Assembly (NCBI GenBank): GCA_947586255.1
Contig: CANPXP010000008.1
Coordinates: 1 to 64,000 of the forward strand
From: an uncultured Lachnospiraceae bacterium
GTDB lineage: Bacteria > Bacillota > Clostridia > Lachnospirales > Lachnospiraceae
Length of the DNA: 64,000 bases
Direction of reading: 5' to 3'
The notes under the pieces were generated by a model. The model saw only the letters and a program-made list of their open reading frames with translations. It did no database searches and was not told the origin of the DNA. Positions 51,529 through 59,245 of the stretch are shown here, piece after piece (position 1 is the first letter of the stretch; each line of letters opens with the position of its first letter). The position numbers and the translations under genes are program-made.

Positions 51529-52557
51529 ATGAGAGTTACGGTAACGCTTGGAAGAACCGGAATTACGACGAATAAGAATGCCTTCGGCGCGCTGCCGATC
51601 CAGCGGATCACGGAGGAGGAGGCGGTGCGTCTGCTGCGCAAAGCGTATGACAACGGTGTCACCTTCTTCGACACAGCCAGATGGTACACTGACAGTGAAC
51701 ACAAGGTAGGGCAGGCCTTTTCGGGCATGCGGGATCAGGTTTTTATCGCGACGAAGACCGGCGCGAAGAATGCGGAGGATTTCTGGAAGGATCTGGAGAC
51801 GAGTCTGGCAGAACTGCAGACGGATCACGTGGATCTGTACCAGTTCCACAATCCGTCCTTCTGCCCGAAGCCGGGAGACGGCACGGGACTGTACGAGGCG
51901 GCGCAGGAGGCGAAGGCGCAGGGGAAGATACGCCACATCGGCATCACGAACCACAGGCTGGCGGTGGCGCAGGAGGCGATTGAGAGCGGTCTGTACGAGA
52001 CGCTGCAGTTCCCCTTCTCCTATCTGGCGACCGACAGGGACATCGAACTGGTGGAAGCCTGTAAGAAGGCCGATATGGGCTTTATCGCCATGAAAGCGCT
52101 ATCCGGCGGCCTGATCACCAATTCCGCCGCGGCCTACGCGTATCTGGCACAGTACGACAACGTGCTGCCGATCTGGGGTGTTCAGCGGGAGGCGGAGCTG
52201 GATGAATTCTTGTCCTATATTGACAATCCACCGGTGATGACGCAGGAACTTGAGGCGGTGATCCGCCATGACAGGGAAGAGCTTGCGGGTGATTTCTGCA
52301 GAGGCTGCGGCTATTGCATGCCGTGCCCTATGGGGATCGAGATCAATACTTGCGCCAGAATGTCTCTGCTTCTCAGGCGATCTCCTTCGGCGGGGCATCT
52401 GAGCGAGTCGGGACAGGAGATGATGATGAAAATCGAAAACTGCATCCACTGCAACCGGTGTAAGAGCAAATGTCCTTACGGTCTGGACACGCCGACTCTC
52501 TTGCAGAAGAACCTGGAGGATTACAAGAGGGTGCTGGCGGGAGAGGTACGGGTGTAG
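51529..52557 (+). CDS. Aldo/keto reductase with C-terminal ferredoxin-like domain
   Basis: A 342-residue protein with an AKR TIM barrel: Asp and Tyr in FFDTARWYTDSE, Lys in FIATKTGAK and His in YQFHNPSFC, the full catalytic tetrad. The C-terminal part has two cysteine sets CRGCGYCMPCPMGI and CIHCNRCKSKCPYGL for [4Fe-4S] clusters. Such Fe-S AKRs are frequent in Clostridia with unknown substrates. It starts 40 bases after rnfB with a good GGAGGA site (51513-51518) and may be co-transcribed, so reduced ferredoxin could be a partner; that is inference. Confidence 0.88.
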   Translation: MRVTVTLGRTGITTNKNAFGALPIQRITEEEAVRLLRKAYDNGVTFFDTARWYTDSEHKVGQAFSGMRDQVFIATKTGAKNAEDFWKDLETSLAELQTDHVDLYQFHNPSFCPKPGDGTGLYEAAQEAKAQGKIRHIGITNHRLAVAQEAIESGLYETLQFPFSYLATDRDIELVEACKKADMGFIAMKALSGGLITNSAAAYAYLAQYDNVLPIWGVQREAELDEFLSYIDNPPVMTQELEAVIRHDREELAGDFCRGCGYCMPCPMGIEINTCARMSLLLRRSPSAGHLSESGQEMMMKIENCIHCNRCKSKCPYGLDTPTLLQKNLEDYKRVLAGEVRV

Positions 52558-52642
52558 CTTGCGCCGTGTCTCTTACGGGAAAAGAGACGGAAAAAGACAG
52601 GCTGCGGGCTGTCGACGATCCCTTCCCGGAGAGGCTGACGCG

Positions 52643-53644
52643 CTAGCGCTGCGGCAGAGGGAAACCCTCGGAACAGATCAGTTCTCCGTCTTTCGTGACG
52701 AAGAGAACTTCCGTGTCGTCCAAGCTTTCGATCAGCGCAAGACCTTCATCGATACCGAGAAAATAGCAGGTGGTTGACAGAGCGTCCGCTTCCGTGGAGG
52801 AGGGGGCGAGGATCGTCACGCCTGCTATATTATTGTCCGCGGGATAGCCGGTAGCAGTGTCGAGCAGATGATGATACAGGACGCCGTCCTCGTAAAAACA
52901 GCGCTCGTAGATGCCGGAGGAGACGACGGAGGCATCCGTCACGTCGATGACGGCGACCGTCTCCCCCTCGTCGGCGAAGGGTTTCTGGATACCGATGCGG
53001 TAGGGAGCGCCGTCGGGCTTATTGCCGATGGCGACGAGGTTGCCGCCCAGATTGATACAGGCGCTCTCTATACCCTGAGAGAGCAGGTACTCCTTCAGGC
53101 GGTCGGCGATGTAGCCCTTGGCGATGAAGCCTAAGTCGATGGCGGCGTCCGGGTCGGCGAGTGTCACGGTGTTGCCGTCGATCGCTGCCGCGCGGTAATC
53201 GACGTGCGAAAGGGCGTCCGTGATGGCGGTTTGATCGGGGACGCGGGGCGTGTCTTCGGAGCCGAAGTGCCAAAGCTCACTGAGCGGCAGAACGGTGAGG
53301 TCGACCTGGCCTTTGGAGAGTTCACAGTAGCGCAGGGCTTCCCGCAGCAGGCGGACCGTGTCGTCGGAGACGGTCACAGGCCGCCCCTTTGCGTGATTGA
53401 TGTTCCAGATGTCCGAGCCCTCTATGGAGGCGCTGAACAGTTTCTCATAGCCGTCTATCAGATCAAAACAGGCATCCAGAGTCTCGGCGCAGGCGTCCTG
53501 ACTGCCCGTGTCGTACAGCGTGATCTGTACCACGGTGTCGAGACAGAAGCCCGTCCGGGTGACGGGTTCGGCGTTTCGCCCGCAGCCGGCGAGCAGAACG
53601 GCGGCAAGCAGCGCCGTAGAAAGCGTTTGCAGCGTATGGTTCAT
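52643..53644 (-). CDS. apbE: FAD:protein FMN transferase ApbE
   Basis: A 333-residue lipoprotein (lipobox LLAGC near residue 20) of the ApbE family, which cuts FAD and attaches FMN to Thr of target proteins such as RnfD and RnfG. Motifs: GFCLDTVVQITLYD, AAIDLGFIAKGYIADRLKEY, INLGGNLVAIG and HLLDTATGYPADN, with the metal-binding Asp near the C-terminus (STEADALSTTCYFLG). It is convergent with the aldo/keto reductase, about 1.2 kb from rnfB, consistent with service to the Rnf complex. A stem GTCTCTT/AAGAGAC lies between the two genes (52568-52588) without a T tract. Confidence 0.94.
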   Translation of the reverse strand: MNHTLQTLSTALLAAVLLAGCGRNAEPVTRTGFCLDTVVQITLYDTGSQDACAETLDACFDLIDGYEKLFSASIEGSDIWNINHAKGRPVTVSDDTVRLLREALRYCELSKGQVDLTVLPLSELWHFGSEDTPRVPDQTAITDALSHVDYRAAAIDGNTVTLADPDAAIDLGFIAKGYIADRLKEYLLSQGIESACINLGGNLVAIGNKPDGAPYRIGIQKPFADEGETVAVIDVTDASVVSSGIYERCFYEDGVLYHHLLDTATGYPADNNIAGVTILAPSSTEADALSTTCYFLGIDEGLALIESLDDTEVLFVTKDGELICSEGFPLPQR

Positions 53645-53681
53645 GACAGAAGATTCCTCCCCGTAGCGGTTTGTGCGGAAG

Positions 53682-53710
53682 TTGTCAAAAATTTTTTCCC
53701 ATGATACAAT
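53682..53710 (+). promoter_or_regulatory. Promoter for the GH25 lysozyme gene
   Basis: TTGTCA (53682-53687) and TACAAT (53705-53710), 17-base spacer, with TGA directly before the -10 box (extended -10). About 95 bases upstream of the start. Confidence 0.75.
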
Positions 53711-53810
53711 AAGTAAGGTTGTGACAAGATAAGTATAGCATCAGCGGGAAAGATAGGCAATGCGGCGTCGGACAGCCCGCCACCGCGTTTTGGGAAAGAA
53801 GGACAGAGAG

Positions 53811-55004
53811 ATGAGACTGCCGGGAGAGGAAGAGCCGGGGAGAAGAGGCGGCTCCGTGATCTATATGATGATCGGGGTGTCGGCGTTTGTGCTGCTTATG
53901 CTGTTTGCGCTGCTGCAGAGCAACAAGAAGGAGCAGGGCGGCAGCGACTACATCAGACAGATGCAGCAGAAGCAGGTCGAGGAACAGGCGGCGGCCGAGG
54001 CGGAGGAAGCCGAAGAGGAGGCGGAGGAGCCGAAGCTGCGCGCCGAGGATCTGGATTTCTGGGATATGTACCCGGTGGAGGACGGAACAGACGAGGCAGC
54101 TTCTTTGCCTGCGGCGAGCGGAACGGATGAGGCTGACGGGGACGGGACGTCGTCCAGGGCGGGCAGGCCCGATTTTGCCAAAAAGGCGCAGGAGGAACAG
54201 CAGAAGACGGAGCAGGAGACGCTGTCGGATCCCTCCACCGACGGGAAGCACACGCTGGTCACAACGCGTGACGGCAAGGAGGAGTGGGTGCTGATCAGCC
54301 CCTATCTGACCAAGAATACCTACGATTACACGAAGCTGGAGGAGAGAGCCGGCCTGAAGCGGTACATGGAAAACGGCAAGAAAATTTCCTTTGTCGGCGT
54401 GGATATCTCCAAAGATACGGGAAGCGTGAATTTCACGGGCTTGAAGAGCGCGGGCGTGGATTATGTGATGATCCGTGTCGGCACGCGCGGCTACAGCACG
54501 GGGCAGCTTGCGCTGGACGAGAATTTTAAAGAAAATATCGAGGGAGCCATCGAAGCGCAGCTGGGCGTCGGGGTTTACTTTTATTCCCAGGCGATCAGTC
54601 AGGACGAGGCGGTGCAGGAGGCCAATCTTGTCCTGCAGAATCTGGAGCCGTACAGGGCGAACATCAAATATCCGGTGGCTTTTGACATGGAATTCGTGGC
54701 GAACGACGAGGCGAGAATCGACGGGCTCAGCAGAGAGGACAGGACGGCGATCGCGACGTCTTTTCTGGAGGCCGTGAGAGCGGGCGGCTATGTGCCGATG
54801 CTCTATGGAAACAAGGAATGGCTGATCCGGGAGATAGATCTTGCGAAGCTGCAGGATTACGATGTGTGGCTTGCGCAGGATGAGGATATCCCCGATTATC
54901 CGTATCAGTACGCGATGTGGCAGTACACTTCTACAGGCGTGGTGAACGGCATCAAGGGCGACGCCGATCTCAATATCTGCTTTGTCGGTTATTCGCAGCG
55001 ATAA
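53811..55004 (+). CDS. Membrane-anchored GH25 lysozyme-like protein
   Basis: A 397-residue protein: short cytoplasmic piece, one span (VIYMMIGVSAFVLLMLFALL), a Glu/Ala coiled and acidic stalk of about 120 residues, then a glycoside hydrolase family 25 domain from about residue 190. The catalytic residues are seen: Asp198 in GVDISKDTG, and Asp292 and Glu294 in AFDMEFV. It probably cuts between MurNAc and GlcNAc in peptidoglycan while tethered at the outer face. The ATG at 53811 has AAGGA 8 bases upstream. Its last 16 bases overlap the end of the gene on the opposite strand. Confidence 0.9.
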   Translation: MRLPGEEEPGRRGGSVIYMMIGVSAFVLLMLFALLQSNKKEQGGSDYIRQMQQKQVEEQAAAEAEEAEEEAEEPKLRAEDLDFWDMYPVEDGTDEAASLPAASGTDEADGDGTSSRAGRPDFAKKAQEEQQKTEQETLSDPSTDGKHTLVTTRDGKEEWVLISPYLTKNTYDYTKLEERAGLKRYMENGKKISFVGVDISKDTGSVNFTGLKSAGVDYVMIRVGTRGYSTGQLALDENFKENIEGAIEAQLGVGVYFYSQAISQDEAVQEANLVLQNLEPYRANIKYPVAFDMEFVANDEARIDGLSREDRTAIATSFLEAVRAGGYVPMLYGNKEWLIREIDLAKLQDYDVWLAQDEDIPDYPYQYAMWQYTSTGVVNGIKGDADLNICFVGYSQR

Positions 55005-55786
55005 TTTCTGACGCCGGGCGCAATGTCGATGGAAGCGTACAGGTCGGCGTAGACGGCCGGGGAGATACCCTCCATATAGTTTGGAGCGTAGGCCTTGTCC
55101 ACGCCGGCTTTTTTTAGCAGGTCGATGGCCTTGTTGTAGGCGATGGCGGCCTCCGTCTCGGAGTCGTAGGTTCCCACGTTGAGATTGCCCTTCACATGGA
55201 TTCTGACCCGGTAGCGGGTGCGGCCCATTTCGCGCACGGCGAAGACGCCGTTGTAGCGGTTGATAATCTCGATATTCTCATAGCGCATATCCTGAGAATT
55301 CCCGTTGACAAAACGGAAGTCCCTTCCCTCCACGGCGTAGTTTTTGATGCCGTAGCGGCTCATAATATTCACCTGCATACCGTAGTCCGCCACGAAGCAG
55401 TGTCCGCCGCGGCGGGAGATTTTGCGCGTGGCATAGTAGAACAGATCCTCCAGATCGAAGATAAAGAAATCCGACGGCGCGAAATAGTAATAGAAAAATT
55501 TGGGGCGCACATAGATCGGCGTGGAGAAATAGATGCCGTTGTCGCGGAAGTTGAGAAGGCAGACCCATTTTTCAAACGAGAGAGGAGAGTCCGGCAGATA
55601 GTCGTTTAAGGACGCGGAGGCGTCCGCCAGCAGAGAGCCCGCGAGAAGGTAAGCCTGATGCGCGTCCTCGGCGCGGTCGTAACTCCCCAGGCTGATGTGC
55701 TTTGCGCGATAAGTTAACGACGCGCGGAAGTATTGGGTCTGATCTTTGCGAACCGCCGCATATACGCCGGGTAGCTGCCGTTTCAT
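54989..55786 (-). CDS. HNH/AP2-like protein, apparently without nuclease residues
   Basis: A 265-residue protein. The end (residues about 190-235: YRVRIHVKGNLNVGTYDSET, then EAAIAYNKAIDLLKKAG) closely resembles an AP2/ERF DNA-binding domain as found in HNH homing endonucleases. The start (YFRASLTYRAKHISLGSYDR) looks like a second, diverged AP2 unit. Between them, DFRFVNGNSQDMRYENIEII resembles the second half of an HNH nuclease (usually H-x-D/N-G-N-x3-N-x3-NL) but the histidines are lost. It may be a DNA-binding protein derived from a homing endonuclease. AGGAGG (plus 55794-55799) supports the start at 55786. It overlaps the lysozyme gene tail to tail. Confidence 0.6.
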   Translation of the reverse strand: MKRQLPGVYAAVRKDQTQYFRASLTYRAKHISLGSYDRAEDAHQAYLLAGSLLADASASLNDYLPDSPLSFEKWVCLLNFRDNGIYFSTPIYVRPKFFYYYFAPSDFFIFDLEDLFYYATRKISRRGGHCFVADYGMQVNIMSRYGIKNYAVEGRDFRFVNGNSQDMRYENIEIINRYNGVFAVREMGRTRYRVRIHVKGNLNVGTYDSETEAAIAYNKAIDLLKKAGVDKAYAPNYMEGISPAVYADLYASIDIAPGVRNYRCE

Positions 55787-55807
55787 GTCCATGCCTCCTC
55801 TGTTATG

Positions 55808-55835
55808 ATTGTACCATTTTTGAGAAAAAAAACAA
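55808..55835 (-). promoter_or_regulatory. Promoter for the HNH/AP2-like gene
   Basis: On the minus strand TTGTTT (plus 55830-55835) and TACAAT (plus 55808-55813) are 16 bases apart, with TGG before the -10 box. The start codon is only about 20 bases downstream. Confidence 0.6.
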
Positions 55836-55919
55836 ATTCAGAAATATTTTTCCTTTTTCCTGTATAGAATATATACGTAAAAATTTTATGCCATTATTTT
55901 GTATCGGAATGGAGGAAAA

Positions 55920-56540
55920 ATGTACAGGAAATATATTGTGAGTTTCATGCTGGCGGGTATGACGCTTCTGACGTCGTGTCTGTGCGCCAGAGAACTCAGG
56001 ATCGACCGGACTGCGGCAAACCCCGCCTTTCGGATCGCTTATTTGGACGACAGCTTTGCGGAAGACAAGCACAGCTTCGTCCGCATGCTTAAGAGCGTTT
56101 CGTCGGGGCAGAGAGTCGTGGATTATGAAGTCCTGGAACATACTATGAAGTATCGGCTGTCGGACAAGGATCACGACGCGCTGCTGCGCATCGTCGAGGC
56201 GGAGGCGGGCGGCGAGGACCAGGACGGCAAGCTGCTTGTGGCAAATGTTGTGTTAAACCGGGTAAACAGTGAAATTTTTCCGGATACCGTGTTCGAGGTA
56301 GTGATGCAGAGAGAGCAGGGAATTGCGCAGTTTTCGCCCACTGTGGACGGAAGGTATCAGAGCGTCAGGGTGAGCGACGACACGAGAGAGGCTGTGGAGA
56401 GAGCGCTGTACGGGGAAGACCTGTCGCAGGGGGCGCTGTATTTCTGCGCCAGAGAGAAGGCGGATTCCGAAAAGCTGCAGTGGTTTGACAGAAAACTGAC
56501 CCGCCTGTTCGCCTATGGCAACCATGAGTTTTTTCAGTAG
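55920..56540 (+). CDS. SleB/CwlJ-type cell wall hydrolase
   Basis: A 206-residue exported protein. The N-terminus is a signal sequence with a possible lipobox (LLTSC near residue 20). The C-terminal hydrolase_2 domain reads LLRIVEAEAGGEDQDGKLLV, then ANVVLNRVNS and QFSPTVDGRY, ending YGNHEFFQ. Family members cleave peptidoglycan, classically during spore germination, though vegetative versions exist. GGAGG lies 4 bases before the ATG, a little short; an in-frame TTG at 55899 is less likely. Confidence 0.85.
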   Translation: MYRKYIVSFMLAGMTLLTSCLCARELRIDRTAANPAFRIAYLDDSFAEDKHSFVRMLKSVSSGQRVVDYEVLEHTMKYRLSDKDHDALLRIVEAEAGGEDQDGKLLVANVVLNRVNSEIFPDTVFEVVMQREQGIAQFSPTVDGRYQSVRVSDDTREAVERALYGEDLSQGALYFCAREKADSEKLQWFDRKLTRLFAYGNHEFFQ

Positions 56541-56565
56541 GACATGCGTATTTGCGGTTTTGGGA

Positions 56566-56594
56566 TTGCAGAGAAAGTGAGTTTAGGATATAAT
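56566..56594 (+). promoter_or_regulatory. Promoter for the small lipoprotein-thrC unit
   Basis: TTGCAG (56566-56571) and a perfect TATAAT (56589-56594) with a 17-base spacer. Confidence 0.75.
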
Positions 56595-56617
56595 GTTCGC
56601 GAAGGCAGGTTTTTCAG

Positions 56618-56866
56618 ATGAACAAAATCAAATGCATTGCGGCGGCAGGTCTGGCGGCGACGGTTATGACGGCCTGCAGCGCGGCTGGCAGGACCGCGCC
56701 GGCTACATATGAGATGAATCGGACGCCTGCGGAGAGGCTGGGCGGCGCGGGACAGAAAGGCGAAATCAGCGATATGCTTCCGGCGCTGTCGGAGGATACG
56801 CGCGTCATATCGGTGGAGGAGACGCAGAAGCTGATCCCCGATGGCGCGGAGGACACTGAAGAGTAA
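56618..56866 (+). CDS. Small putative lipoprotein (82 aa)
   Basis: An 82-residue protein with a lipoprotein-type start: MNKIKCIAAAGLAATVMTAC, where the last cysteine would be lipidated. The mature 62 residues are acidic and Pro/Glu-rich without known domain. It is directly behind a good promoter and upstream of thrC (34 bases), so it is co-transcribed with it. No function can be given. Confidence 0.6.
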   Translation: MNKIKCIAAAGLAATVMTACSAAGRTAPATYEMNRTPAERLGGAGQKGEISDMLPALSEDTRVISVEETQKLIPDGAEDTEE

Positions 56867-56900
56867 GCCGGACAGATTGCGATACGAATATCGGAAAGGT

Positions 56901-58415
56901 ATGGTTGAAGCATTGGATAGAGAGGAAGTTTTCTACAGCAGTACGAGAGACAGCGGCAGCCGGGTTACGGCTTCCCAGGCAATTTTGAAGGGACTTGCGG
57001 ATGACGGCGGACTGTATGTGCCGGATCATATTCCGGCGTTGAAGACGTCCATGGCGGCGCTGGCGGACAAGTCCTATCAGGAAACGGCGTATGAGGTCAT
57101 GCGGCTCTTCCTGACGGATTTTACGGAGGAGGAGCTGAAGGGCTGCATCGAAAGAGCCTACGACGATAAGTTTGACACGAGGGAGATCGTGCCGGTCAGG
57201 GAGGCGGAGGGCGCGTATTACCTGGAACTGTTCCACGGTTCCACGATCGCCTTCAAGGACATGGCGCTGTCCATACTGCCGCATCTGATGATCACGTCCG
57301 CCCGCAAGAACCATGTGGAGAACGAGATCGTGATCCTCACGGCGACGTCGGGGGACACCGGCAAGGCGGCGCTGGCGGGCTTCGCGGGCGTTGCGGGAAC
57401 GAAGATCATTGTCTTTTACCCGAAGAACGGCGTGAGCCCGATTCAGGAGAAGCAGATGGTGACGCAGAAGGGCGACAACACCTTTGTGGTTGGAATCCAC
57501 GGCAATTTCGACGACGCGCAGAGCGGCGTGAAGGCGATCTTCAACGATCAGGAGCTGGCCGCGCAGATGGCGCAGGCCGGACTGCAGTTCTCCTCGGCGA
57601 ACTCCATCAATATCGGGCGTCTCGTGCCCCAGGTGGTCTACTATGTGTACGCCTACGCCAAACTGCTGAAGGCGGGCAGGATCCGGGACGGGGAGAAGAT
57701 CAACGTCGTTGTGCCCACAGGAAATTTCGGCAATATTCTGGCGGCGTTCTACGCGAAAAACATGGGTGTGCCGATCGCAAAGCTGATCTGCGCCTCCAAT
57801 GAGAACAAGGTGCTGTACGATTTCTTCGAGACGGGCAGATACGACCGCAACAGAGAGTTTAAGCTGACCAGCTCCCCGTCGATGGATATTCTGGTCTCCA
57901 GCAATCTGGAGCGCCTGATCTATCGGATCGCCGGCAATGACGCGGCGAAGAACGCCGAGCTGATGGCGGCGCTGGCGTCGGGCGGAAGCTACGAGATCAC
58001 GCCGCAGATGAAGGCGCAGCTGCAGGATTTCTACGGGGGCTATGCCGACGAGAAGGAGACGGCGGCGCGGATCAGGGAGATGTACGAGCACACGGGCTAC
58101 GTGCTGGACACCCACACGGCGGTGGCGAGCGCGGTATACGGGAAATATGTGAAGGATACGCGGGATGAGACCGTGACGGTAATCGCGTCCACGGCCAGCC
58201 CCTTCAAATTTACCAGATATGTCATGAACGCAATCGGCGGTCAATACGACGCCATGTCCGATTTTGAGCTGGTGGACGAGCTCTCCAGAATCGGCGGGGT
58301 GGCCGTGCCGAGAGCGATCGAGGAGATCAGGACCGCGCCGGTACTGCATGACAACGAGTGCGATAAGACACAGATGAAAGCGATTGTGAAACGTTTTCTT
58401 GGGCTCGGCGCGTAA
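56901..58415 (+). CDS. thrC: Threonine synthase
   Basis: A 504-residue PLP enzyme converting O-phosphohomoserine to threonine. It begins with YSSTRDSGSRVTASQAILKG and carries the PLP lysine Lys119 in IAFKDMAL, preceded by LFHGST, with TATSGDTGKAAL for phosphate binding. The length is that of the longer (type 1) bacterial/fungal ThrC. ATG at 56901 is used although GGAAAGG is very near; a later TTG is possible. The stop is 1 base before a receiver-domain gene. Confidence 0.95.
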   Translation: MVEALDREEVFYSSTRDSGSRVTASQAILKGLADDGGLYVPDHIPALKTSMAALADKSYQETAYEVMRLFLTDFTEEELKGCIERAYDDKFDTREIVPVREAEGAYYLELFHGSTIAFKDMALSILPHLMITSARKNHVENEIVILTATSGDTGKAALAGFAGVAGTKIIVFYPKNGVSPIQEKQMVTQKGDNTFVVGIHGNFDDAQSGVKAIFNDQELAAQMAQAGLQFSSANSINIGRLVPQVVYYVYAYAKLLKAGRIRDGEKINVVVPTGNFGNILAAFYAKNMGVPIAKLICASNENKVLYDFFETGRYDRNREFKLTSSPSMDILVSSNLERLIYRIAGNDAAKNAELMAALASGGSYEITPQMKAQLQDFYGGYADEKETAARIREMYEHTGYVLDTHTAVASAVYGKYVKDTRDETVTVIASTASPFKFTRYVMNAIGGQYDAMSDFELVDELSRIGGVAVPRAIEEIRTAPVLHDNECDKTQMKAIVKRFLGLGA

Positions 58416-58416
58416 G

Positions 58417-58785
58417 ATGAAACATATTTTGTTTGTCGATGATGTGTCCACCAACCTCAAATGCGTAGGCTTGATTCTGAAAAACAAATACGAGCTGACG
58501 ACGCTGAAATCGGGCAGAGAAGCGATTCAATACCTGAAGGGCGTCAAGCCGGATCTGCTTCTCCTGGATATCCATATGCAGGAAATGGACGGATACGATG
58601 TGCTGCGGTGCATGAAGGCGGATCCGGAGACGGCGCGCATCCCCGTGATTCTGCTGACGGCGGATGCGGAGGAGGAGAGCAGAGAGCGCGGGATTGCGCT
58701 GGGGGCGGTCGATTCCATCAGCAAACCCTTTGAACCGCAGGTGCTGTTGGAGCGGATCGAGGCGGTGTGGCAGACGGAGGAGTAG
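58417..58785 (+). CDS. Stand-alone response-regulator receiver protein
   Basis: A 122-residue single-domain receiver. Acidic pair Asp8/Asp9 in LFVDDVS, phosphoacceptor Asp51 in LLLDIHMQEMDG, Thr in LLTAD and Lys103 in SISKPF: all the residues for phosphorylation are present. It has no output domain. It starts one base after the thrC stop with no good ribosome site, so it depends on thrC translation. It is a close paralogue of the receiver gene at 60895, and the hybrid kinase at 61245 is a possible phosphate source. Confidence 0.92.
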   Translation: MKHILFVDDVSTNLKCVGLILKNKYELTTLKSGREAIQYLKGVKPDLLLLDIHMQEMDGYDVLRCMKADPETARIPVILLTADAEEESRERGIALGAVDSISKPFEPQVLLERIEAVWQTEE

Positions 58786-58790
58786 ACGAT

Positions 58791-59213
58791 ATGGGAATGG
58801 GCGGTATTATAGATTTCCTTTTTGTGCTCAGCGGGGCTTATCTGGTCGGATCGGCTCTGATGGCAAAGCGCCAGGGGAGCGTCGCCGCAAACGTGATGCT
58901 CGGCAAAAACATGGAGGAGAAGGACATCGAGGACAAGGCCGGATTTGTCGAGTATATGAGCAGCCGGCTCCTGCTGGCCGGCGTGCTGATGCTGGTCGCC
59001 GGACTGATCCATCTCGCCAATGATTACTATTTTCACATGACGCTTCTCAGCTGGATCGGCATCTTCGGAGTGATCGGGGCGTTGGCCGTGTACATCAATG
59101 CCTATCGGAACGGGCAGCGCAGGTACATGAAGCGCTGGCTGGAGAAGCAGGAGAAACAGAGGCAGCTGGAAGAGGAAATCGCGAAGCAGATGAAGCAGAG
59201 ACGAAAGAAGTAA
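58791..59213 (+). CDS. Small membrane protein of unknown function (140 aa)
   Basis: A 140-residue protein with three hydrophobic stretches (IIDFLFVLSGAYLVGSAL; LLLAGVLMLVAGLIHLA; LLSWIGIFGVIGALAVYI) and a strongly basic, Lys/Gln/Glu helical tail (KRWLEKQEKQRQLEEEIAKQ). I recognise no family. GGAGGAG ends 8 bases before the ATG; the gene is co-transcribed with thrC and the receiver and ends at a shared bidirectional terminator. Confidence 0.75.
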   Translation: MGMGGIIDFLFVLSGAYLVGSALMAKRQGSVAANVMLGKNMEEKDIEDKAGFVEYMSSRLLLAGVLMLVAGLIHLANDYYFHMTLLSWIGIFGVIGALAVYINAYRNGQRRYMKRWLEKQEKQRQLEEEIAKQMKQRRKK

Positions 59214-59217
59214 TTGT

Positions 59218-59245
59218 AAAAGAGATGCCTTCAGGCATCTCTTTT
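59218..59245. terminator. Bidirectional terminator that contains the gltA stop codon
   Basis: AAAAGAGATGCC (59218-59229) and GGCATCTCTTTT (59234-59245) form a perfect 12-bp stem with a TTCA loop, T-tailed in both directions. It ends the thrC unit on the plus strand. The opposite arm holds the last four sense codons of gltA, and its TGA stop falls at the loop. Confidence 0.92.

Noticed and set aside
52568-52588. Terminator between the aldo/keto reductase and apbE
   Set aside because: The 7-bp stem GTCTCTT/AAGAGAC is followed by A-rich, not T-rich, sequence on the plus strand and has no T tract on the minus strand.
56805-58487. 560-codon minus-strand frame opposite thrC
   Set aside because: thrC has its PLP lysine and full-length homology; the antisense product shows no domain.
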